Of a stretch of DNA of 45,264 nt, positions 9,189-15,601 are shown in pieces. The notes under the pieces are model-generated. The model made no database searches. It was not told the DNA's origin and saw only the letters and a program-made list of their open reading frames with translations. The translations under genes and the position numbers were made by a program. This DNA is from Erysipelotrichales bacterium (lineage in GTDB: Bacteria; Bacillota_I; Bacilli_A; Acholeplasmatales; WRBM01). Position 1 is the stretch's first letter. Each line of letters opens with the position of its first letter. The stretch is taken from positions 1 to 45,264 of the forward strand of contig WRBM01000012.1 in the NCBI GenBank assembly GCA_009784525.1, given 5' to 3'.

Positions 9189-9251
9189 GAGTATTTATAA
9201 TTAAAGTTTATCAACTTTACTAAACTATATTCTGATTTGCGCACACTACGC

Positions 9252-9615
9252 TTAACAATAATATACCAAAAATTTGCAAGTTTATATAAAAGACGATAGA
9301 CTGTGTCTGGCTTCTTCCCTAATAGTAATGTGATCTGTTCCTTAGTTATTGAAGGTTTTGAAAATTCTTGGAATCATCGTACCATATCTTTCCACACATC
9401 CTAAGTTTTCCTAGTTTATCATTTCTAGATTCAATAGCTCCTCTCTTACTGCCTGTTCGTTATAGTCTAATTAGTCAATTCTTATAAGTCAGAAAAAATC
9501 GCAGGAGTAAATCACAAATTATTTCATTACACCATCAAGCTAAAAACCAAATATAATCCTTTGCGATCAAAGAAAACGACTTTATTGATACCTTGAAATG
9601 CATTCTTGCATAATC
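9252..9615 (-). pseudogene. Decayed AlbA_2/AAA_4 family regulator
   Basis: Fragments of this family occur in the correct order but in different frames on the minus strand: FQGINKVVFFDRKG near 9555-9598, NEQAVREELLN near 9430-9465, IESRNDKLGKL near 9403-9435, VERYGTMIPRIFKT near 9355-9400, and a winged-helix piece KKPDTVYRLLYKL ending at a stop at 9252-9254. Each matches a conserved family block (RFKGT..K, REALLNA, SRNP, ERYGTGI, C-terminal HTH). Frameshifts, stops and deletions separate them. It lies just downstream of an intact paralogue. The rest of the gap from 9189 to 9691 shows nothing else. Confidence 0.6.
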
Positions 9616-9691
9616 TTTCAACTAGTATTTCTTAAAACAAAATCTGAGTAAAGTTCGAACAAATCCAAGTTTGGCTAAGTTATAAGTATTA

Positions 9692-11317
9692 TTATTTTGG
9701 CAAATCCCAATAACCTGATTTATCTGAGCCGATACGTTTTATTAATTTATTTTCCTTTAATTCTCTTAATGCACGTTCAACTGTTGGTTTTGATTTATCA
9801 ATAACGCGAATAATTTCATTGGTAGTGTTTGCTTTTTTGTCTCTAATAATTTTATATACCAATTTTGCGTTCCCACTTAAGAAAATATTTACACCATCAT
9901 TTACAACATCATTTGCATCATCACTTACACCATCATTTTTATGATAAGTTGGCAAATCCCAATAACCTGATTTATCTGAGCCGATACGTTTTATTAATTT
10001 ATTTTCCTTTAATTCTCTTAATGCACGTTCAACTGTTGGTTTTGATTTATCAAAAATAAGAATAATTTCATTGGTAGTGTTTGCTTTTTTGTCTCTAATA
10101 ATTTTATATACCAATTTTGCGTTCCCACTTAAGAAAATATTTACACCATCATTTACACCATCACTTACACCATCACTTACACCATCATTTTTACGATAAG
10201 ATGAAAAACTGGTCATAACATCTTTATCATAGAATAATAAAACCCTTATAAAGAAGTTTGAAAAATGAAACGCTTCTTTGCCATAAATCTTAATAATTCT
10301 TGGCACTCCATAACCTGATTGTTCGACAAATTCAAGATCTTTAAGTATTCTCATTAATTCTTTGTTTCTGGGTTTGCTAATACCAAGGTAAAAATCTTCC
10401 AAATCTAAATACTTTGGCAAGCCGCCTGTTGAAATTATTTCGATTCGGTCGCTAAAAACATAAAGAGCAGGTGGTGTTCCATCTACCCAATCATTATGCG
10501 CAATTGCATTTATAAATGCCTCTCTTAAACATTTTTTATCTAGAAGCTTTTTATCTATTCTTCTAGATGCTCCTATAACTGATTTTGTGACATTGATTGC
10601 TTCTAACCTGTCTAAAACCCTATTGATAGCGGCTATTATACTAACATATCCATATTCTGTTTTTTCGATTAATTCAGATTTATCATTACCCGCAAAAGTT
10701 ACTACTTTAATTGATATATCATTTTCGTCAGCGAGCAAATTAGCGAGTAAATTAAATTTTCCTTCTTTTGTTAGCAATGCATAATTGCAGAAGAAAGTAT
10801 TTTCATTAACATGAAATTGTTTAGAAATATAGTATGTTTTAAGAATGTTAAAACTTAAATTTTGATGATAAGACTCTTCACTAACAATTGTTTTAATCGG
10901 GATATTCAATGATTGTTCATATCTATTTTTTATTTCACTTTCTGTTAAACTTCGACAACTTGTTCCTACACGAACGAAACAGCCATTAGCTGACAATCCA
11001 AACTTCTTAATATAATAAATACTTGAACTACCTTTTTTCACATCAACGTTAATAATTTTTTTATCATCAATGATTTCAACATCTGCTTTTATAAAATCTA
11101 AAGCGCTCGGTTGGATATCATCACTGATTAGATCGCCGATTTTTCTTAATATAAAATCATAATTATTTATTCCATGAATAGTTCCGTCATCATTAACTCC
11201 AATAATTATTTTTCCATCAAAAGTATTAAGGAAAGCGACAACTCCCTTTAAGAAAGAATCGTTTAATACTTTCTTAAGTTCTATTTTTTCAGTTTCAATG
11301 AACATGATATCAGTCAA
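9692..11317 (-). CDS. AlbA_2-domain regulator with duplicated winged-helix tail
   Basis: 541 residues. The N-terminal AlbA_2 domain (about 1-130) carries the family pattern FLNTFDGKIIIGVNDDG. The AAA_4/HATPase-like middle has LREAFINAIAHNDW, DRIEIISTGGLP and SGYGVPRI. The C-terminus holds two nearly identical 84-residue units, each a DGV-rich linker plus a winged-helix domain ending GYWDLP. Family members are putative transcriptional regulators, often autogenous; the target is unknown. The start is uncertain: TTG at 11317 has weak AAGAAAG upstream, while ATG at 11305 fits the family's usual N-terminus better. It follows the small membrane gene by 17 bases, probably in one operon. Confidence 0.8.
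   Translation of the reverse strand: MTDIMFIETEKIELKKVLNDSFLKGVVAFLNTFDGKIIIGVNDDGTIHGINNYDFILRKIGDLISDDIQPSALDFIKADVEIIDDKKIINVDVKKGSSSIYYIKKFGLSANGCFVRVGTSCRSLTESEIKNRYEQSLNIPIKTIVSEESYHQNLSFNILKTYYISKQFHVNENTFFCNYALLTKEGKFNLLANLLADENDISIKVVTFAGNDKSELIEKTEYGYVSIIAAINRVLDRLEAINVTKSVIGASRRIDKKLLDKKCLREAFINAIAHNDWVDGTPPALYVFSDRIEIISTGGLPKYLDLEDFYLGISKPRNKELMRILKDLEFVEQSGYGVPRIIKIYGKEAFHFSNFFIRVLLFYDKDVMTSFSSYRKNDGVSDGVSDGVNDGVNIFLSGNAKLVYKIIRDKKANTTNEIILIFDKSKPTVERALRELKENKLIKRIGSDKSGYWDLPTYHKNDGVSDDANDVVNDGVNIFLSGNAKLVYKIIRDKKANTTNEIIRVIDKSKPTVERALRELKENKLIKRIGSDKSGYWDLPK
9697..10200 (-). repeat. Exact-boundary 252-bp tandem duplication inside the regulator gene
   Basis: 9697-9948 and 9949-10200 are adjacent copies differing at few positions (for example RVIDKS versus LIFDKS, and changes in the DGV linker). 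The unit is 84 codons, so the frame is kept. Within it, 12-base units such as AAGTGATGGTGT encode the SDGV/NDGV linker. Confidence 0.9.
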
Positions 11318-11334
11318 TAAACTTTCTTACAGGT

Positions 11335-11616
11335 TTATACAGAACCATATATAAAGATAATTATCAAAAGTGGAATATAAATAACAATCAAACTAATACC
11401 CATAATTAGATAAACCATAGCTTGTTTTTGTAAATCAATAAAATAACTTTCAATTTTACGAGGATTATTCTTTCCCTTTCTTGTTTTAGAATATTTACTA
11501 TATTGTTTTTGAAGCATCAGATATTGTTGCTGGCTAAGTTCTTTATAGCTCTTTTTTCTTAACGGCATAAATTTAAATGCATTGTAAAAACAGATAACTA
11601 TTAGAATTTCAAACAT
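11335..11616 (-). CDS. Small membrane protein, unknown
   Basis: 93 residues: a hydrophobic N-terminal segment (about 2-18), a strongly basic, glutamine- and lysine-rich middle (residues 20-58), and a long C-terminal hydrophobic segment (about 66-91). The ATG is preceded by AAAGGAGAAG, so the gene is very likely translated. It has its own promoter and is followed 17 bases later by the AlbA_2-type regulator. I do not recognise the family. The pairing suggests a functional link with the regulator, but nothing in the sequence says what. Confidence 0.7.
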   Translation of the reverse strand: MFEILIVICFYNAFKFMPLRKKSYKELSQQQYLMLQKQYSKYSKTRKGKNNPRKIESYFIDLQKQAMVYLIMGISLIVIYIPLLIIIFIYGSV

Positions 11617-11643
11617 TTTTTCTTCTCCTTTAATTTACAAAAC

Positions 11644-11672
11644 ATTTTATCATAGTTATTCCAATAATTCAA
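11644..11672 (-). promoter_or_regulatory. Promoter for the small membrane protein and regulator
   Basis: Minus strand TTGAAT (11667-11672), 17-base spacer, TAAAAT (11644-11649). It sits 28 bases upstream of the start codon, with the ribosome binding site between. Confidence 0.6.
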
Positions 11673-11760
11673 ACCGCATACCCTATGCCAAAAGGTTAGT
11701 TTTTATAAAAGAAAAGCACACTTTTCATAACGAATAAACCAAAATATTCCTAAAACAAAC

Positions 11761-11786
11761 AAAAAAGCAAACCAAAACTGGCTCGC
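11761..11786 (-). terminator. Terminator of rbr-perR
   Basis: GCGAGCCA pairs with TGGTTTGC (including G-U pairs) around GTTT, followed on the minus strand by TTTTTTG. It lies about 20 bases past the perR stop. Confidence 0.75.
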
Positions 11787-11807
11787 TTCATCATTAATTT
11801 TAATTTC

Positions 11808-12194
11808 TTATTTTACTAATTTATCCTTACATTCCCAACAAATTCCATTAAAAGATACACTTGTATTATAGATATCAAAGCCTTCTTGATTTTTAGTTCG
11901 ATCAAAGATATCCGTTAAATCGGCTTCTACATCAAAGATTTTCTTACATTCATAACAAATAAAGTGATAGTGATTATGACAATTATGATCATAATGAACT
12001 GCTCCATCAAAAACCCCGATATTTAAAAGTTCACCTGATTCTGACATCTGGCTTAAATTACGATAAACGGTTGCTTTACTAATAGATGGATGATCAGCTG
12101 TTAAATAATCGTAAACCTGTTCGGCTGATGCATGGATATTAAGGGTTTTTACGGCATTAAAGATTAATTGGCGTTGAATAGTATTTCTTGCCAC
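11808..12194 (-). CDS. perR: PerR, Fur-family peroxide-sensing repressor
   Basis: 128-residue Fur-family protein. The winged-helix region includes ISKATVYRNLSQM. The ligands of the PerR peroxide-sensing site all have counterparts: His in IHASAEQVY, Asp in HYDHN, the two histidines of HYHFIC, and Asp in KIFDVE. Two CxxC pairs (CYEC and CWEC) form the structural zinc site. It starts immediately after the rubrerythrin stop codon, so the two genes are cotranscribed. A Per-box-like site in the operon promoter suggests autoregulation. PerR is preferred over Fur or Zur because of the Asp/His ligand set and the rubrerythrin partner. Confidence 0.88.
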   Translation of the reverse strand: MARNTIQRQLIFNAVKTLNIHASAEQVYDYLTADHPSISKATVYRNLSQMSESGELLNIGVFDGAVHYDHNCHNHYHFICYECKKIFDVEADLTDIFDRTKNQEGFDIYNTSVSFNGICWECKDKLVK

Positions 12195-12740
12195 TTACGA
12201 AAAATACCTTTTCAGTAAGCCTTGAAAAGCCATTCCATGTCTTGCTTCATCTTTACACATTTCATGAACAGTATCATGAATTGCATCAAGATTAAGTTGT
12301 TTTGCCTTTACCGCCAAATCCTTTTTACCTTGTGTTGCCCCATGTTCTGCCAAAACCCGCATTTCAAGATTCTTTTTAGTAGAAACATCCACTACTTCAC
12401 CTAATAGCTCGGCAAACTTAGCCGCATGCTCTGCTTCCTCAAAAGCAATTCTTTTGTAAGCTTCCGCAACTTCTGGAAACCCTTCTCTATCTGCTTGACG
12501 ACTCATTGCCAAATACATGCCAACTTCTGCGCATTCACCTAAAAAATTTTGTCTAAGAGCTTCGATAATTTCTGGATCACTTCCTTTAGCAACCCCTACA
12601 CGATGTTCATCGGCATAAGCTAATCCTTCCGTTGACTGCTCAACAAATTTTGAGGCTGGCACATTACATAAAGGACACTTTTCTGGTGCCTCTTTTCCTT
12701 CATGAACATATCCGCATACTGTACAAATAAATTTTTTCAT
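12195..12740 (-). CDS. Reverse rubrerythrin
   Basis: 181 residues with the domain order reversed relative to classical rubrerythrin: an N-terminal rubredoxin-type FeS4 domain (Cys6, Cys9, Cys22, Cys25) followed by a ferritin-like diiron domain with [18 protein letters not shown], and a C-terminal CKDEARHG. Such proteins reduce hydrogen peroxide and oxygen with electrons from NAD(P)H through rubredoxin-type partners, protecting anaerobes. Its presence suggests an anaerobic or microaerophilic host. It is the first gene of the perR operon and has GAGAAGGAGA upstream of the ATG. Confidence 0.92.
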   Translation of the reverse strand: MKKFICTVCGYVHEGKEAPEKCPLCNVPASKFVEQSTEGLAYADEHRVGVAKGSDPEIIEALRQNFLGECAEVGMYLAMSRQADREGFPEVAEAYKRIAFEEAEHAAKFAELLGEVVDVSTKKNLEMRVLAEHGATQGKKDLAVKAKQLNLDAIHDTVHEMCKDEARHGMAFQGLLKRYFS

Positions 12741-12770
12741 ATTTTAGTCTCTCCTTCTCTAACAGTTAAT

Positions 12771-12799
12771 ATTATATAGTAATCATTATCGGTTGTCAA
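12771..12799 (-). promoter_or_regulatory. Consensus promoter with Per-box-like operator for rbr-perR
   Basis: Minus strand TTGACA (12794-12799), 17-base spacer, TATAAT (12771-12776): a full consensus SigA promoter. The spacer holds CGATAATGATTACTA (12777-12791), which matches the known Per box TTATAATNATTATAA at 10 of 14 defined positions and is arranged 7-1-7. Confidence 0.75.
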
Positions 12800-12821
12800 T
12801 GAAAATTTTGTGATTTTCCAA

Positions 12822-12847
12822 AATAAAAACCACCCTAACAGATGGTT
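12822..12847 (-). terminator. Terminator of spoVID-ysxE
   Basis: AACCATC pairs with GGGTGGTT around TGTTA, followed on the minus strand by TTTATTTTGG. It starts right after the ysxE stop. Confidence 0.75.
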
Positions 12848-12848
12848 A

Positions 12849-13748
12849 CTATTTATAAGACTCAAAAATATGCTGAGCCGCTCTTAATTTTTCCGCAATC
12901 CTAATATAAATATTAAGTGTTGTATAATTATAATTACTATTGATATTTAAGTTAATCATAAAAATATAAAGTACTAAGAATTTAAAATATACTTTATAAA
13001 AGTTGCCCTCATATTGATTCAGCCATTCATCAATGATTTTAAACCAATCAAGATTGTAGTTCTCATTCTCACAATAAAACTTGGCTATATCACTTACAAC
13101 TACACTAAGACGGGCATGCTCTAAACTTACAATAGTTTTATTCATAATATGGCTAATATTAGGCTTACCATGATTAAGTGCATAAACAACCGATTCCTTG
13201 TTATCAATATAACCATGAAGCTTAACCTGAAGCTGATAAAGAATCTTTTTTGTTTCCAGATATATTTTATACTTACTAAGAATAATCCATTCAAAATCAT
13301 CTTTTACTGGTTTTGTCTCAGCGGTCCTTACAAAAGTCTCAAGTAATTTAAACTTTGCATCCAAGCGTTCATAAATACGCTTAAAATATTTAAAATTTGT
13401 TGCGGAGAGTCGCTTTACAACTTTAGTCTTAGAATGAAGATGATTGATTTCTTGCTTAAGATCAAGTACTTTTTTATTGTTAGGATAGAATGTTTCTGTT
13501 ACATATTCAAAGATATAATAAATTACCCCATCGATTTTATAACAATCTTTGGGGTATTGGATATTATTAACACCTTGACTTTGTAAAAAGTTATAGATAT
13601 TTTCGATCCGCTTACTAGTTTCTTTGAGAATCAGGATGCTTTCATCAGTAAAAGCAATCCGGATCACTTTATCAGTAAGAAATGCTAGTGTCCGGACTTC
13701 CTTTCCTGTACCCTTTTCGATCTCAGCAACAATCAGTTCCTTATTCAT
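12849..13748 (-). CDS. ysxE: YsxE/CotS-like spore coat protein
   Basis: 299-residue protein with the broad outline of the CotS/YutH/YsxE group, which has an aminoglycoside-phosphotransferase-like fold. A possible relic of the catalytic loop is NHGKPNISHIM, followed by SLEHARLSVVVSDIAKFY, but the usual catalytic Asp of the HGD motif is replaced by Lys, so kinase activity is doubtful. It overlaps the end of spoVID by eight bases. In Bacillus ysxE also follows spoVID and encodes a coat-associated protein. The assignment rests on position and fold outline; similarity to the Bacillus protein was not measured. Confidence 0.7.
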   Translation of the reverse strand: MNKELIVAEIEKGTGKEVRTLAFLTDKVIRIAFTDESILILKETSKRIENIYNFLQSQGVNNIQYPKDCYKIDGVIYYIFEYVTETFYPNNKKVLDLKQEINHLHSKTKVVKRLSATNFKYFKRIYERLDAKFKLLETFVRTAETKPVKDDFEWIILSKYKIYLETKKILYQLQVKLHGYIDNKESVVYALNHGKPNISHIMNKTIVSLEHARLSVVVSDIAKFYCENENYNLDWFKIIDEWLNQYEGNFYKVYFKFLVLYIFMINLNINSNYNYTTLNIYIRIAEKLRAAQHIFESYK

Positions 13749-14859
13749 TTTCCTTAATAATTACAGCGTCTTTTATACTGTAATTATTATCACGATAAAG
13801 TTGTTCAATACTGATATTATTTTCCTGAGAAATTTTTTCCAGATCATTTTCATCTTTTATATAACAAACCTTATAGGTAGACATCCGACTCTTTAAATTT
13901 CGATGATTAAAAGCACTTTTAGCCGAAGAAGCAAGATCCTTAGCATGACTAGCAACTTCCTGTGCGGTTATTTTTACAAAATTACCAGCTTGACCAACAA
14001 GGTTTTTGATATCTTCAACATCCGGAAGAATTTCCTTTACATGCCCAGCAGTATCAGTTACGATACCTTTAACGTGGCCAGCCGCATCCGTTACAGTATT
14101 AATAGCATGACCTGAAGTAGTCTTAATGAATTCTGCAGAATCAGTTAACACTTCTTTTGTAAATTCGGCAGTGGTTCCAGCAATTTCTTTAGCATGAACT
14201 GCGGTTGTGCCGACAACTTCTTTAACTAAACTTCCCGCCTCAGTTACAACCTCTTTGGCAAAACCTGCCGTATCGGTAACAAGACCTTTCGCAAAAGCAG
14301 CTGAATCAACAACAACATCTTTAGCATGACCTGCTGTATCAGTCACTAAATCAGAAAGATGGCCCGCTGTATCAGTAACAATACCTTTCATATGATCAAG
14401 CGTGCTTTTATCACTTTCTTCTTTTCTTTTCTCTTCCGTACGCTTTAAAACATCATTCAGATTCTTGTCAACTTCATCTTTAATTTCATCTTTAATATTA
14501 TCGAATTCACCAGGCTGCTCAAATAAGGGTTGCTTAAAAGCTTCTGTGACCTCTTCAATATTAAGCTCTAATTGATAATCAACTTGAACTCCTTGATTGT
14601 CAAGAACACTCGTGGTCAGATATTTTAGTTTCAAATCAAGGCAATTCTGGTCACTGTTCTTTTCAATTGTAAAAGAGAATTCAAAAGTATTGACTGAAGG
14701 CTCGAAAAGATTATTTAAGAAAAATTCAGTGTTTAATTGAATTACTCCCGTAATAGTATCTTCTGATTTTACTACATTTACTAACTCGTGTTGGCATTTC
14801 AAAATATGAGATATGTTTTTTACTTCGATAAATTTTTGTCCTTCTATATTTAAAATCAC
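13741..14859 (-). CDS. spoVID: SpoVID-like spore coat morphogenetic protein with LEA-like repeats
   Basis: 372 residues in four parts: a beta-rich N-terminal domain (1-105) like the one in SpoVID, a charged linker (106-157), about fourteen 11-residue units (158-317) of the type KxxVTDTAGHA, and a C-terminal LysM-like domain (327-370) with YKVCYIKDENDLEKI and ISIEQLYRDNN. In Bacillus SpoVID anchors the coat through SpoIVA and SafA. The repeats resemble group 3 LEA or apolipoprotein amphipathic helices and are not part of known SpoVID. The start is GTG with AGGAAGTGA upstream. It is followed by ysxE, as in Bacillus. Confidence 0.78.
   Translation of the reverse strand: MILNIEGQKFIEVKNISHILKCQHELVNVVKSEDTITGVIQLNTEFFLNNLFEPSVNTFEFSFTIEKNSDQNCLDLKLKYLTTSVLDNQGVQVDYQLELNIEEVTEAFKQPLFEQPGEFDNIKDEIKDEVDKNLNDVLKRTEEKRKEESDKSTLDHMKGIVTDTAGHLSDLVTDTAGHAKDVVVDSAAFAKGLVTDTAGFAKEVVTEAGSLVKEVVGTTAVHAKEIAGTTAEFTKEVLTDSAEFIKTTSGHAINTVTDAAGHVKGIVTDTAGHVKEILPDVEDIKNLVGQAGNFVKITAQEVASHAKDLASSAKSAFNHRNLKSRMSTYKVCYIKDENDLEKISQENNISIEQLYRDNNYSIKDAVIIKENE
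13909..14388 (-). repeat. 11-codon degenerate tandem repeats in spoVID
   Basis: About fourteen 33-base units encode K-[GED]-[ILV]-V-T-D-[TS]-A-[GE]-[HF]-[AV]. Two units depart from the 11-residue length near residues 246-263 and 275-284. Sequence identity between units is high for VTDTAGH copies and lower in the middle, suggesting old and newer duplications. Confidence 0.85.
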
Positions 14860-14904
14860 TTTATCACTTCCTAATTAAGAATATGACAAAGCCTTGAAAA
14901 AAGA

Positions 14905-14933
14905 ACAAAAAAGAAAAGGAGTTAATAAACTCC
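14905..14933 (-). terminator. Terminator after engB
   Basis: GGAGTT (14928-14933 read on the minus strand) pairs with AACTCC (14918-14923) around TATT and is followed by TTTTCTTTTTTG. It separates engB from spoVID. Confidence 0.85.
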
Positions 14934-14960
14934 TAAAATTCTTAAACTTTTCGAAAAGGT

Positions 14961-15557
14961 CTATTCTTCCTGTGCTTCTAAAGCCTTAGTAATAATATCA
15001 TGTACTTGTTTTTTTCCGTCTCTTGTAACACTAGAGATTAAAACCAGATCATTTACCGAAGCTAATCCCAGACCAGTAACAATTTGTTTTTGGCTTTTGC
15101 CAATCATTGATTTTTTTACTTTATCGGCTTTAGTCGCAATGATAATTACTTTATGATTAAAGTGTTTTAAATAATTATACATTGTAATATCATCTTTTGT
15201 TGGTGGATGTCTGAAATCAACTAATTGGAAAACTAAAGCTAAATTATCGCGGTTCTTGATATAATTTTCCATCATCGTTCCAAATTTGGCGATTTCTTCT
15301 TTACTTCTGACAGCGTAACCATAACCAGGAACATCAACAAAATAAAAACTTTTATTAACTAAAAAGAAATTAAGACAAATTGTTTTTCCAGGTTTACTTG
15401 AGGTATATGCCAGATTTTTTCTTTCCAGGACCATATTAATAAATGAGCTTTTACCAACATTACTACGTCCACATAGTAAAAACTCTTTTTTTCCGTCAGT
15501 TGGAAACTCTTCAACTTTCGTTCCGCCTTTGACGTATTCTGCTTGTGCAATAATCAT
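14961..15557 (-). CDS. engB: EngB/YsxC ribosome-assembly GTPase
   Basis: 198-residue GTPase required for 50S subunit assembly in Bacillus. G1 is GRSNVGKS (residues 30-37), G3 is DVPGYG, G4 is TKADK, and the switch region holds YTSSKPGKT. Its length is typical. It is the last gene of the lon-engB stretch, as in the Bacillus lonA-ysxC order. The ATG is preceded by GGGGGAAAG. A hairpin overlapping the lon stop codon lies just upstream and may reduce read-through. Confidence 0.96.
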   Translation of the reverse strand: MIIAQAEYVKGGTKVEEFPTDGKKEFLLCGRSNVGKSSFINMVLERKNLAYTSSKPGKTICLNFFLVNKSFYFVDVPGYGYAVRSKEEIAKFGTMMENYIKNRDNLALVFQLVDFRHPPTKDDITMYNYLKHFNHKVIIIATKADKVKKSMIGKSQKQIVTGLGLASVNDLVLISSVTRDGKKQVHDIITKALEAQEE

Positions 15558-15568
15558 AACTTTCCCCC

Positions 15569-15601
15569 AAAAGAAAATAATCCTAATTTGATTAGGATTA
15601 T
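15569..15601 (-). terminator. Hairpin at the lon stop codon
   Basis: ATAATCCTAAT (15591-15601 on the minus strand) pairs perfectly with ATTAGGATTAT (15577-15587), an 11-bp stem with a three-base loop that includes the lon stop codon, followed by TTTCTTTTG. It probably acts as a partial terminator before engB. Confidence 0.7.

Noticed and set aside
8998-9204. 68-codon plus-strand reading frame
   Set aside because: It lies wholly within the valine T-box leader and its promoter on the other strand; no ribosome binding site.
9865-10059. Histidine-rich plus-strand frame
   Set aside because: It is the antisense of the DGV linker and winged-helix units of the regulator gene.
13909-14388. Regularly spaced repeats that could suggest a CRISPR array
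   Set aside because: The 33-base period is in frame throughout spoVID and encodes degenerate 11-residue units without unique spacers.
14860-14885. GTCATATT, a perfect SigE -35-like element upstream of spoVID
   Set aside because: The matching -10 would fall on the ribosome binding site and start codon, leaving no leader.
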